Assembly: GCF_040719375.1 (NCBI RefSeq)
Contig: NZ_JBFDTP010000002.1
Span: 1,922,001 to 1,986,000 of the forward strand
Reading direction: 5' to 3'
Origin: Clostridium sp. AN503
GTDB lineage: Bacteria > Bacillota > Clostridia > Lachnospirales > Lachnospiraceae
Length of the DNA stretch: 64,000 nucleotides
This document shows positions 58,025 through 64,000 of this stretch, in pieces. The position numbers and the translations under genes were made by a program. Below the pieces are notes generated by a model. That model ran no database searches and was not told where the DNA came from. It saw only the letters and a program-made list of their open reading frames with translations. Within the stretch, counting starts at the first letter, position 1, and every line of letters starts with the position of its first letter.

Positions 58025-58703
58025 CGAATATGTACCCGATTCCCCTGACGGTCCTTAAATATACCGGATTGCGGCTGTCTTTTTCTATTTTCTCCCGCAC
58101 CCGCTTCATATATACCATGATCGTATTGTCATCCACAACATTTTCATTCCACACCTGGCGGTAGAGCTGTTCCCTGGTAAATACCTGGCCCGGGTGCTCC
58201 ATGAAGAACCGGAACAATGCCAGTTCTCTTGCCGTAAAGGGAAGGAGCGCCCCGTCCTTATAGCACTCCAGCTTCATCAGGTCAAAGGTGAACGGCCCCA
58301 CCGTGATATGATTCTGCCGCTGCCTGCTGTAGATGCTGTTCCTGCGTATGAGCGCCTTCACCTTCTGGATCAGCACCGACAAGTGAAATGGCTTCGTCAG
58401 GTAATCATCCGCGCCCAGTCCAAGTCCCAGCACCTGGTCCATCTCCTCCTGCCTGCCGCTGAGCATCAGCACCGGCGTCAGGTTGTGGTCTGAACGCAGC
58501 TTCTGCAAGATCATATACCCATCCATATCCTGCATCATCACATCCAGCACGATCAGGTCATAGACCCGCTCTTCCAAAAGCTCCAGGGCCTCCCGTCCTC
58601 CTGACGCCTCCTCCACCAGCATCCCCTCCCGGGTAAATGCAGTCTTAAGCGCCATGCGGACAGAAAGCTCGTCATCTACCACAAGAATTTTCTCATTTGC
58701 CAC
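58014..58703 (-). CDS. OmpR/PhoB-type response regulator
   Basis: 229 residues from a GTG start (58703), with GGGGGAG 8 bp upstream. A receiver domain with intact phosphorylation pocket (VVDDE at 7-11, LIVLDVMMQDMDG, YLTKPF) is joined to a winged helix of OmpR type (FTARELALFRFFMEHPGQVFTREQLY, YMKRVREKIEKD). It is the partner of the downstream hybrid kinase, whose start lies within its last codons. Likely targets include the transporter gene just upstream on the same strand, but I see no direct repeats to prove it. Confidence 0.93.
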   Translation of the reverse strand: MANEKILVVDDELSVRMALKTAFTREGMLVEEASGGREALELLEERVYDLIVLDVMMQDMDGYMILQKLRSDHNLTPVLMLSGRQEEMDQVLGLGLGADDYLTKPFHLSVLIQKVKALIRRNSIYSRQRQNHITVGPFTFDLMKLECYKDGALLPFTARELALFRFFMEHPGQVFTREQLYRQVWNENVVDDNTIMVYMKRVREKIEKDSRNPVYLRTVRGIGYIFDGR

Positions 58704-58826
58704 GTTTTTCGCTCCCCCTGTTTTAAAGCCATAGTAAAATTATAACGTTTTCATCCTTTAAGTGCAATCCATATTTGCCCGGAGCCGGAAATTCCATCCA
58801 GCCAGGACGCAGTTACCAGTATACCA

Positions 58827-58869
58827 CAAAAGCGATACGGAAAAGCAGATATTCTGCTTCCCGTACCGC
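58827..58869 (-). terminator. Terminator of the CitMHS transporter gene
   Basis: Stem of about 17 bp with one bulge, arms 58832-58849 and 58853-58869 (GCGATACGG with CCGTACCGC at the base). On the minus strand TTTTGTGG follows, 27 bp past the stop codon. Confidence 0.75.
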
Positions 58870-58895
58870 AATGATACTTCTGTGATAAACCGGAT

Positions 58896-60194
58896 TTATA
58901 ACGGAATGATCCCAAAGATCACGCCGATCACCAGCATGCAGAGGCTGACCACCCAGTAAACCGGAATACTGAATTTCATGTGGTCCTTCAATTCCGTGTC
59001 CGCCAGTCCAATAGCAAGATAGGTGGCCGGAACCAGCGGACTGACCATCAGCGCCAGATTCTTGCCGATCACCATTGTAAGTGCTGTGCTTAAAGATGCG
59101 ACCCCATAAGTTTCTCCTACCTGCATGACAAGCGGCATGATGCCATAGAAATACGCGTCTGTGCCGATGCACAAGCCCAGCGGCAATGCCAGGATACCAA
59201 AGATAATATGGATAAACTGCCCCAAAAATCCAGGGATCACACCCATGATCGCATTGGCCATCTCAGTCAGCATCCCGGTACCGTCAAAGATTCCCACCAT
59301 GGCCCCCGCACTGAACAGAGTGGCGGAGATGATCAGCGCTGCCGGAGCATGCTTCTTGATCAGTTTATCCTGAACCTTCAGGCTCGGATAGTTGACTGCC
59401 AGAGCCAGGCACAGCGCAACCAGGAATGCCACATAGCTGGTGACCACACCCACTGACAGGATCGCAACCAGGCCGATGGTCAGCGCCAGGTTGAAGATCA
59501 GAAGCTTCGGCCGTCTGAGTGCTTCTTCCTCGTCCTTTGCCTTCTGGTCCTGGGCAACCACTTCCCCTTTGCCTGCTCCTGCGCCCTTCTTCACGGCAAA
59601 CATGCCCAGGAGGACAGCCAGAACAATATTGAAGATAAGACCCACGATCTGGATCGGGATCAGGATATGCCACAGCTCATTGGCGTCCATAGCCAGAACC
59701 GTCGCGGCCCTTGCCACCGGGCCTCCCCACGGAAGCAGGTTCATAACCCCCATACAGGCCCCTGTCAGACATAAAAGGATCCTTGTGTCGATCTTCATCG
59801 CCTTGTAAACCGGATACAGAGCCGGTATGGTGATCAGGACCGTGGTGGCTGTGGTGCCGTCCAGGTGGGCGATCGTCGCGATAACCGCCGTTGCGACTGT
59901 GACGGCGATCACGTTATTTCCCGCCTTCTTCACCAGGAAGTTGACGATCACGTCGAACATTCCGGTGTCCGACATCACGCCAAAATAGATGACAGAAAAG
60001 ATAAACAGGATTCCGTTGCTGGTTGTGGTACTGATCCCGTCCTTGATGAACCCGGCTACCTCCACCGGCCCATAACCAAGAAGCAGCGCCGCCGCTGTTG
60101 GAATCAGCGCCAGCACAACGATCGGTGACATTTTCCCTTTCAGGAGCAGAACTACGATCAGTACGATCATGGCAAATCCGACTAAAGCTATCAT
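58896..60194 (-). CDS. CitMHS-family citrate-Mg2+/H+ or related carboxylate transporter
   Basis: 432 residues from the ATG at 60194, 6 bp after GGGGG; an ATG five codons earlier overlaps that site. About 11 spans. AHLDGTTATTVLITIPALYPV and MNLLPWGGPVARAATVL are CitMHS signatures, and CIGTDAYFYGIMPL lies in the second half. Relatives CitM and CitH of Bacillus carry citrate complexed with Mg2+ or Ca2+. It is a single-gene unit ended by a hairpin, followed by a two-component system that may control it. It is the second carboxylate transporter in the window. Confidence 0.92.
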   Translation of the reverse strand: MIALVGFAMIVLIVVLLLKGKMSPIVVLALIPTAAALLLGYGPVEVAGFIKDGISTTTSNGILFIFSVIYFGVMSDTGMFDVIVNFLVKKAGNNVIAVTVATAVIATIAHLDGTTATTVLITIPALYPVYKAMKIDTRILLCLTGACMGVMNLLPWGGPVARAATVLAMDANELWHILIPIQIVGLIFNIVLAVLLGMFAVKKGAGAGKGEVVAQDQKAKDEEEALRRPKLLIFNLALTIGLVAILSVGVVTSYVAFLVALCLALAVNYPSLKVQDKLIKKHAPAALIISATLFSAGAMVGIFDGTGMLTEMANAIMGVIPGFLGQFIHIIFGILALPLGLCIGTDAYFYGIMPLVMQVGETYGVASLSTALTMVIGKNLALMVSPLVPATYLAIGLADTELKDHMKFSIPVYWVVSLCMLVIGVIFGIIPL

Positions 60195-60228
60195 TTGTTT
60201 CCCCCTCATTTCTTTTTGATAATCCCAT

Positions 60229-60265
60229 AATAAAAAACCAGCCTGAATAGATCCTGACTGGTTTC
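60229..60265 (-). terminator. Terminator of the YkgJ-type gene
   Basis: Stem AAACCAG (60235-60241) with CTGGTTT (60258-60264), with more pairing inside, then TTTATTATG on the minus strand. Confidence 0.7.
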
Positions 60266-60275
60266 TTACAATCTG

Positions 60276-60944
60276 TTAAGAAGGGAAATTCTTTGTCCAC
60301 TGCTCTGCCGTTTTCAGCCGGCTGTAAAACTCTTCATAGAACCCGCCGCCGGGCTGGTATTCCGTCAAATAAAAGTTCTGGAGCACATACATACTGATCT
60401 CTTTTGCCGTCTGAGCCTGACTCTGCATCATTTCCTGCAGGCTCTTTAAAAAATAATGCCAGTCAACGATATACCGGTCATACCGCGCCGCGTCCGGCGT
60501 ATCGATCCATTTGCGCACCTTGACCTTGGTGCGGTTCTCCTTCCTGCATTCGTGGATCTGAAGGAAATACGAAAAACTGCCGTCCTCATAGCACCGCCCC
60601 AGCGGAAACAGACGACAGATGCCCGGACGGTACGGGTGAATGGAGCACCTGCCTCCCTCATTTAAGAAAGAACAGCTCTCCTCCTCCCCCTTCATCCCCA
60701 GATTGGGGAGAATGATCCCATCCACCACATGGAGTTCCAAGTTCTCCGCCAATAGCTGCTGGGGACTTTTCTTCAGTCCCGCCGTCATGCGGTATATGTC
60801 ATATGGGTCCAGCACAATGGATTCCCCCATCCCGCGGCAGCAGGAGGAGCAGCCGCTGCAGTCATCGCAGCCCACCTTTGCCATATCGTTCAGACTGTAT
60901 TTTCTGCCGTCGGAGATTTCCTCCAGGCTCACTTCTCTAAGCAT
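60276..60944 (-). CDS. YkgJ-family cysteine-cluster protein
   Basis: 222 residues from the ATG at 60944 (AGAGGAT upstream; a GTG seven codons earlier is an alternative). The family cysteine pattern is present: CDDCSGCSSCCRG near residues 26-38, then CSFL, CSIHPYRPGICRLFPLGRC. Such clusters bind zinc or iron-sulfur; biochemical function is not known. The second half is helical. Single-gene unit, transcribed away from hsp20. Confidence 0.85.
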   Translation of the reverse strand: MLREVSLEEISDGRKYSLNDMAKVGCDDCSGCSSCCRGMGESIVLDPYDIYRMTAGLKKSPQQLLAENLELHVVDGIILPNLGMKGEEESCSFLNEGGRCSIHPYRPGICRLFPLGRCYEDGSFSYFLQIHECRKENRTKVKVRKWIDTPDAARYDRYIVDWHYFLKSLQEMMQSQAQTAKEISMYVLQNFYLTEYQPGGGFYEEFYSRLKTAEQWTKNFPS

Positions 60945-61099
60945 CCTTTTTATCCTCTTTCCCACCGTATTATCATTCTCTTTTAGAGGGAGCCGGCATG
61001 ATCAGCCGTCTCCCTGTTCCGCTACAGCTATCATAGCATTTTATAACCGAATCCGAAATACTTTTTTTATTTCCTGTTCACAGTTTTTTCACAATCAAA

Positions 61100-61126
61100 T
61101 TAGCACTCACCTATTGACAGTGCTAA
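61100..61126 (+). promoter_or_regulatory. CIRCE element (HrcA operator)
   Basis: TTAGCACTC (61100-61108), 9 bp, CAGTGCTAA (61118-61126): 17 of 18 arm positions match the CIRCE consensus TTAGCACTC-N9-GAGTGCTAA. It overlaps the -35 box of the hsp20 promoter. Confidence 0.95.
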
Positions 61127-61142
61127 CAATTCGTGATATAGT
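61114..61142 (+). promoter_or_regulatory. Promoter of hsp20
   Basis: TTGACA (61114-61119), 17 bp, TATAGT (61137-61142). HrcA bound at the CIRCE element would cover the -35 box. Confidence 0.9.
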
Positions 61143-61225
61143 ACTGTTAGAACAAATAAAACAAAGCAAGCAGAGCAGAGGTTTTGAAGAAACCTCCCCC
61201 TGCTCACAATAAGGAGGTAAAGCAT

Positions 61226-61666
61226 ATGTTATTCACACCATCAAGAAGAAACTATGGATTCGATGTATTTGACGACTTTTTTAACGACCCGTTCTTTACC
61301 ACCCCCGCCCGCGGCAACAACAATACGCTGATGCGTACAGATATCAAGGACGACGGCGCCAACTACCTGCTGGAGATGGAGCTTCCGGGCTTCAAGAAAG
61401 AGGACATCAAGGCAGAGCTGAAGGACGGCTATCTCACCATCTCCGCCACCCACGAGGAGAACAAAGATGAGAAAGACGCGAACGGCAAACTGCTGCGGCA
61501 GGAACGCTACAGCGGCTCCTGCAAGAGAAGCTTCTATGTAGGCGAGGCCCTGAAGCAGGAAGATATCCGCGCTGGTTTTGAGAACGGAATCTTAAAGCTT
61601 CAATTCCCGAAAGAAGCGCCGAAGCAGGTCGAGGAAACACCGAAATATATCCAGATTGAAGGCTGA
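61226..61666 (+). CDS. hsp20: Small heat-shock protein Hsp20 (alpha-crystallin family)
   Basis: 146 residues from the ATG at 61226, 7 bp after AAGGAGG; 14 more codons are open upstream but would start before the site. The alpha-crystallin domain (about 38-135) is clear: YLLEMELPGFKKEDIKAELK, GYLTISATHEE, and the closing AGFENGILKLQFPKE, with a short N-terminal arm rich in Phe (FDVFDDFFNDPFF) and a C-terminal KYIQIEG tail. It holds unfolding proteins as a chaperone without ATP. Control by HrcA, rather than by the GntR-type regulator of the clpC operon, is shown by its CIRCE element. Confidence 0.96.
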   Translation: MLFTPSRRNYGFDVFDDFFNDPFFTTPARGNNNTLMRTDIKDDGANYLLEMELPGFKKEDIKAELKDGYLTISATHEENKDEKDANGKLLRQERYSGSCKRSFYVGEALKQEDIRAGFENGILKLQFPKEAPKQVEETPKYIQIEG

Positions 61667-61695
61667 CCCCCTCTCCTTTCACCAATCATCACACA

Positions 61696-61733
61696 CAGCC
61701 CCCGCACGGACAGGCATATCCGTGCGGGGGCTG
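61696..61733. terminator. GC-rich hairpin between convergent hsp20 and phosphatase genes
   Basis: Perfect 15-bp stem, 61696-61710 (CAGCCCCCGCACGGA) with 61719-61733, 8-base loop. T-poor flanks on both sides (TAGTTTGT on plus), so the U tract is weak but the stem is very strong. Confidence 0.7.
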
Positions 61734-61771
61734 TAGTTTGTACCTGCATTTCTTTTATGGTCCTCAGTCTC

Positions 61772-62296
61772 TCAATCCCGGCTTTCATTTTCCAGGATAT
61801 GCTCCAGCAGTCCGCTGCAGCCATCCATCACATCCTGGTAGGTAGCCTCAAAATCCCCCGTATACCATGGGTCAGCCACATCGCGTCCGGTATTCTTAAG
61901 AACATTCTTTCCATCCGTTCTTTTGCTGTTGGAAAAGTCCAACAGCTTGTAGACTTTCCCCTCCGGGTCTCCCCCCAACATCCGCAGCATATTGCGGATA
62001 TTCCAGTCGTCCATGCCGATCAGATAATCATATGCGGCGTAGTCTGACTTCTTTAGCTGTACGGCAGTCTTTCCAGCTACACTGATGCCCTCCCGCTTCA
62101 GCCGCTCCCTGGTCCCCCGGTGTACCGGGTTGCCGATCTCCTCGGTGCTGGTGGCGGCAGAGGATATATGAAAATGCTCCGCAAGTCCTATTTTTTCTAC
62201 CATATCTTTCATGACGAACTCGGCCATTGGGCTTCTGCAAATATTTCCATGGCACGTAAAAAGCACATTCCAACATTTATTATTGTCTTTTCTCAT
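61772..62296 (-). CDS. Low-molecular-weight protein tyrosine phosphatase
   Basis: 174 residues. The P-loop CHGNICRS has the catalytic Cys15 and Arg21 of the CX5R motif, and the general acid Asp lies in VADPWYTGDF near residue 142. Such enzymes remove phosphate from tyrosine, or from arginine (YwlE in Bacillus, which reverses McsB). The residue that sets arginine preference in YwlE (Thr11, in CTGNTCRS) is here Ile or Asn (CHGNICRS), which points to tyrosine rather than arginine. The start overlaps the upstream gene by 17 bp. Confidence 0.9.
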   Translation of the reverse strand: MRKDNNKCWNVLFTCHGNICRSPMAEFVMKDMVEKIGLAEHFHISSAATSTEEIGNPVHRGTRERLKREGISVAGKTAVQLKKSDYAAYDYLIGMDDWNIRNMLRMLGGDPEGKVYKLLDFSNSKRTDGKNVLKNTGRDVADPWYTGDFEATYQDVMDGCSGLLEHILENESRD

Positions 62297-62846
62297 TTAA
62301 AATCCCCTTCCCCGGAACCGTAAACACGGACACATCCACACCCTCCAACTCCAACAGCCTTATCTTTTTCTCGACCCCTCCGGCGTAACCGGTCAAACTT
62401 CCATTGGCGCCCACCAGTCTGTGGCAAGGTATTATGATTGATATGGGATTATGCCCCACCGCTCCCCCAACCGCTTGGGCCGACATGGTCTTTTTTTGAA
62501 GCTTCTCTGCCATCTTCGCGGCAATCGCCCCATAAGTCGTGACCTCCCCATAGGGGATCTCACAGAGCAGCTTCCAAACCTCCTGTCGAAAATCACTTCC
62601 GGCAGGTGAGAGAGACAGTTCCATGATCTCCGGCTTTTCTCCCGCAAAATAGCGGTCCAGCCAGTCTTTTACCATATAAAATACTGGAAGCTTATCTTCT
62701 GAGACCACTTTTCCGGAAGCTAATTCCAACTTTATGGCTCCGCCAAAATACTTCTGGTCTTTCATCCACAGGCCGACAAGATGTACTCCGTCACTTGCCA
62801 GTGTCAGCTGTCCTATGGGAGAATCATAATTTGTCATGTAATACAT
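62280..62846 (-). CDS. ogt: Methylated-DNA-protein-cysteine methyltransferase
   Basis: 188 residues from the ATG at 62846, 8 bp after AGGAGG. The active-site motif IIPCHRLVGANGSLTGYAGG has the methyl-accepting Cys, and the helix-turn-helix PYGEVTTYGAIAAKM lies just before it. It repairs O6-alkylguanine by moving the alkyl group to itself. It has no Ada-type extra domain. Translationally coupled to the downstream phosphatase gene by a 17-bp overlap; the functional link is not obvious. Confidence 0.95.
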   Translation of the reverse strand: MYYMTNYDSPIGQLTLASDGVHLVGLWMKDQKYFGGAIKLELASGKVVSEDKLPVFYMVKDWLDRYFAGEKPEIMELSLSPAGSDFRQEVWKLLCEIPYGEVTTYGAIAAKMAEKLQKKTMSAQAVGGAVGHNPISIIIPCHRLVGANGSLTGYAGGVEKKIRLLELEGVDVSVFTVPGKGILNEKRQ

Positions 62847-63014
62847 ATGGATATCCTCCTTAAGTGTCCAGGCATATATTCTCACTAAGTTCAGCCTGCG
62901 CCTTGCGGCTTGTCTTCATTATCTGTTCATATTATATCATAAAAACCTTAAAAACTCCTCCCTTTTATGAATAACTCCCTGCAATATCTACAATATCCGC
63001 ACCTTCCAGGATAA

Positions 63015-63061
63015 CCAAAAACCGCTGCAAACACAGATACACAATCTGCATTTACAACGGC
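63015..63061 (-). terminator. Terminator of the acetyltransferase operon
   Basis: On the minus strand an 18-bp stem with several G-U pairs (arms 63021-63038 and 63044-63061) is followed by TTTTTGG, about 55 bp past the stop codon. Confidence 0.75.
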
Positions 63062-63115
63062 TCCACATTTCAAAACCTTCTTATCTGCCTCAACGTTCCA
63101 TCATGCTTGGCATCC

Positions 63116-63754
63116 TCAGAATTCTCTGCGCCTGATCACCCGCGCCGGAACCCCCACTGCAGTCGCACGGTCCGGGATCTCCCTGACTACAGCCGCTCCC
63201 GCACCGATTATGGCTTCTTCACCGATCCCAACCTCATCCTTCACACTTGCGCCCACGCCAATGAACGACTTCCGGCCTATCCTGCAATGGCCGGCAACAG
63301 CCGCATTGGGACAGACATTCACAAAATCTCCAACCATACAGTCATGCTCCACAACTGCGCCGGTATTTATGATGCAGCTCTTACCGACCGACGCATGGGT
63401 GTGGATGACAGCATATGCAAATACCATACAGCCCTTTTCCAAATTCGCTGATGGACTGATGAATGCCAACGGATGGATGACAGAAGCCAATGATACTCCC
63501 ATAGACTCCAGGACAGCGCACTTTGCTTCCCGGATATCATTATCCCCTGTCGCCACGATCACTTCGTCATAGGAATGGAAGAAGCATTCCGGTTCTATGT
63601 CTTCCTCCCGGTACAGCCTGCAGCCCTCCATAAGACGGCTCCCCCGCTCTTTTATTTCCAGAAAATCAATTCTGCCGTATTGGTTCATTGACAGGGCACA
63701 GTCCAGGGTCACCATCCCCTGGTCGCCAGCCCCCCAGATCAACAAGCTTTTCAA
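63116..63754 (-). CDS. NeuD/PglD-family sugar O- or N-acetyltransferase
   Basis: 212 residues from a TTG start (63754), placed after AGGTGG. An N-terminal Rossmann-like part (LLIWGAGDQGMVTLDC) is followed by a left-handed parallel beta helix made of hexapeptide repeats (GCMVFAYAVIHTHASVGKSC and onward) with the catalytic His in EHDCMVGDFVNV. Such enzymes acetylate amino or hydroxyl groups of sugar nucleotides for surface glycans. It is 10 bp downstream of a PHP-type hydrolase gene, so both are probably in a surface-polysaccharide operon running beyond the window edge. Confidence 0.9.
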   Translation of the reverse strand: MKSLLIWGAGDQGMVTLDCALSMNQYGRIDFLEIKERGSRLMEGCRLYREEDIEPECFFHSYDEVIVATGDNDIREAKCAVLESMGVSLASVIHPLAFISPSANLEKGCMVFAYAVIHTHASVGKSCIINTGAVVEHDCMVGDFVNVCPNAAVAGHCRIGRKSFIGVGASVKDEVGIGEEAIIGAGAAVVREIPDRATAVGVPARVIRRREF

Positions 63755-63764
63755 CCTCTGCCAC

Positions 63765-64000
63765 CTACCTTAACTGGATTGTCTCAACAAAGTTAAGCGG
63801 AATCCCCTTCAATATCTCACCGGCCTTTCTCTCTCTGTCTGCTTCCTGAAACGCAATCGGAGTGTGGGCGTCATAGCCATACAGCACCTTACATCCGTAG
63901 GAAGCCGCGATCTCCCAGAATTCCCGGAACGGGTAGGGATACCGCTCCTCCCGGATGTCTGGCCTGTCATAGAAGGCATAAGTCTTTTTCCCATAATGAA
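63765..64000 (-). CDS. PHP-domain hydrolase, C-terminal fragment (5' end cut by window edge)
   Basis: The frame is open from the stop at 63765 to the window edge, giving the last 77 residues. YGCKVLYGYDAHTPIAFQE carries the DAH signature near the C-terminus of PHP-domain (histidinol-phosphatase-like) metal hydrolases. PHP proteins next to sugar acetyltransferases are often phosphotyrosine or sugar-phosphate phosphatases; which one cannot be told from this fragment. Confidence 0.7.
   Translation of the reverse strand, partial: HYGKKTYAFYDRPDIREERYPYPFREFWEIAASYGCKVLYGYDAHTPIAFQEADRERKAGEILKGIPLNFVETIQLR

Noticed and set aside
61772..62296. Protein arginine phosphatase (YwlE) partner for McsB
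   Set aside because: The P-loop CHGNICRS lacks the Thr that selects phosphoarginine in YwlE, and the gene is coupled to a DNA repair gene, not to the clpC operon.

Overview
The window reads as chromosome of an anaerobic, low- to mid-GC Firmicute of the Lachnospiraceae type (order Eubacteriales). The signs are AGGAGG ribosome binding sites, a mcsA-mcsB-clpC-radA neighbourhood, a CIRCE heat-shock operator, a biotin-dependent Na+-pump decarboxylase set, DUF6465- and DUF6282-type proteins, and an aconitase-like/PrpF/2-hydroxycarboxylate transporter locus. Genus is inference. I see no prophage, insertion sequence, CRISPR array or rRNA; there is one tRNA (Trp). Both ends cut a gene: a helicase on the left and a PHP-type hydrolase on the right.

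Region 1-5.9 kb: nuclease-helicase fusion, HPr-like protein without the phosphorylatable His, tRNA-Trp, an ECF sigma factor with an overlapping membrane partner gene, radA and a small conserved protein. Region 6.1-10.8 kb: a stress operon read leftwards, GntR-type regulator > mcsA > mcsB > clpC, ending in a strong hairpin. The ctsR position is taken by the GntR gene, McsB lacks several hallmark active-site residues, and the first ClpC Walker A lysine is arginine. This is the most interesting part of the window. Region 10.8-18.6 kb: two NAD(P)-type dehydrogenases, two cell-surface proteins (one a probable glucosaminidase) and a diguanylate cyclase.

Region 18.7-24.0 kb: a five-gene operon for a biotin-dependent sodium-pump complex with two different carboxyltransferase subunits, one acyl-CoA type and one pyruvate/oxaloacetate type, around one biotin carrier and one membrane beta subunit. 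Region 24.2-36.1 kb: housekeeping and transport (D,D-carboxypeptidase, DinB, RluA-type pseudouridine synthase, RsmF-type methyltransferase, SulP, a Lys/Ala-rich DUF6465 protein, AEC transporter, AzlCD, LysR, MATE). Region 36.1-40.5 kb: a V4R-domain protein overlapping a diguanylate cyclase, divergent from a glycine-betaine type ABC transporter.

Region 40.5-51.2 kb: an Rpn-family nuclease with a repeat-containing leader, then a carboxylate catabolism locus: amidohydrolase, 2-hydroxycarboxylate transporter, PrpF-like isomerase and aconitase-like hydratase in one operon, a divergent SorC-type regulator, and a second, nearly identical hydratase with its own promoter. The divergent promoter region holds five CATTTGTT-type motifs at strictly alternating 19/32-bp spacing. 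Region 51.2-64 kb: MATE pump with a textbook MerR operator, MerR regulator, ferredoxin-type protein, patatin-like protein, two-component system, CitMHS transporter, zinc/iron-cluster protein, CIRCE-controlled Hsp20, protein tyrosine phosphatase, DNA repair methyltransferase, sugar acetyltransferase and the partial hydrolase.

Functionally, much of the window concerns carboxylate uptake and fermentation (two carboxylate transporters, two aconitase-like enzymes, an isomerase and a Na+-pump decarboxylase) and protein-quality control (ClpC operon, Hsp20). Most promoters were found by matching -35/-10 hexamers at 17-bp spacing by eye; no search or alignment program was run.
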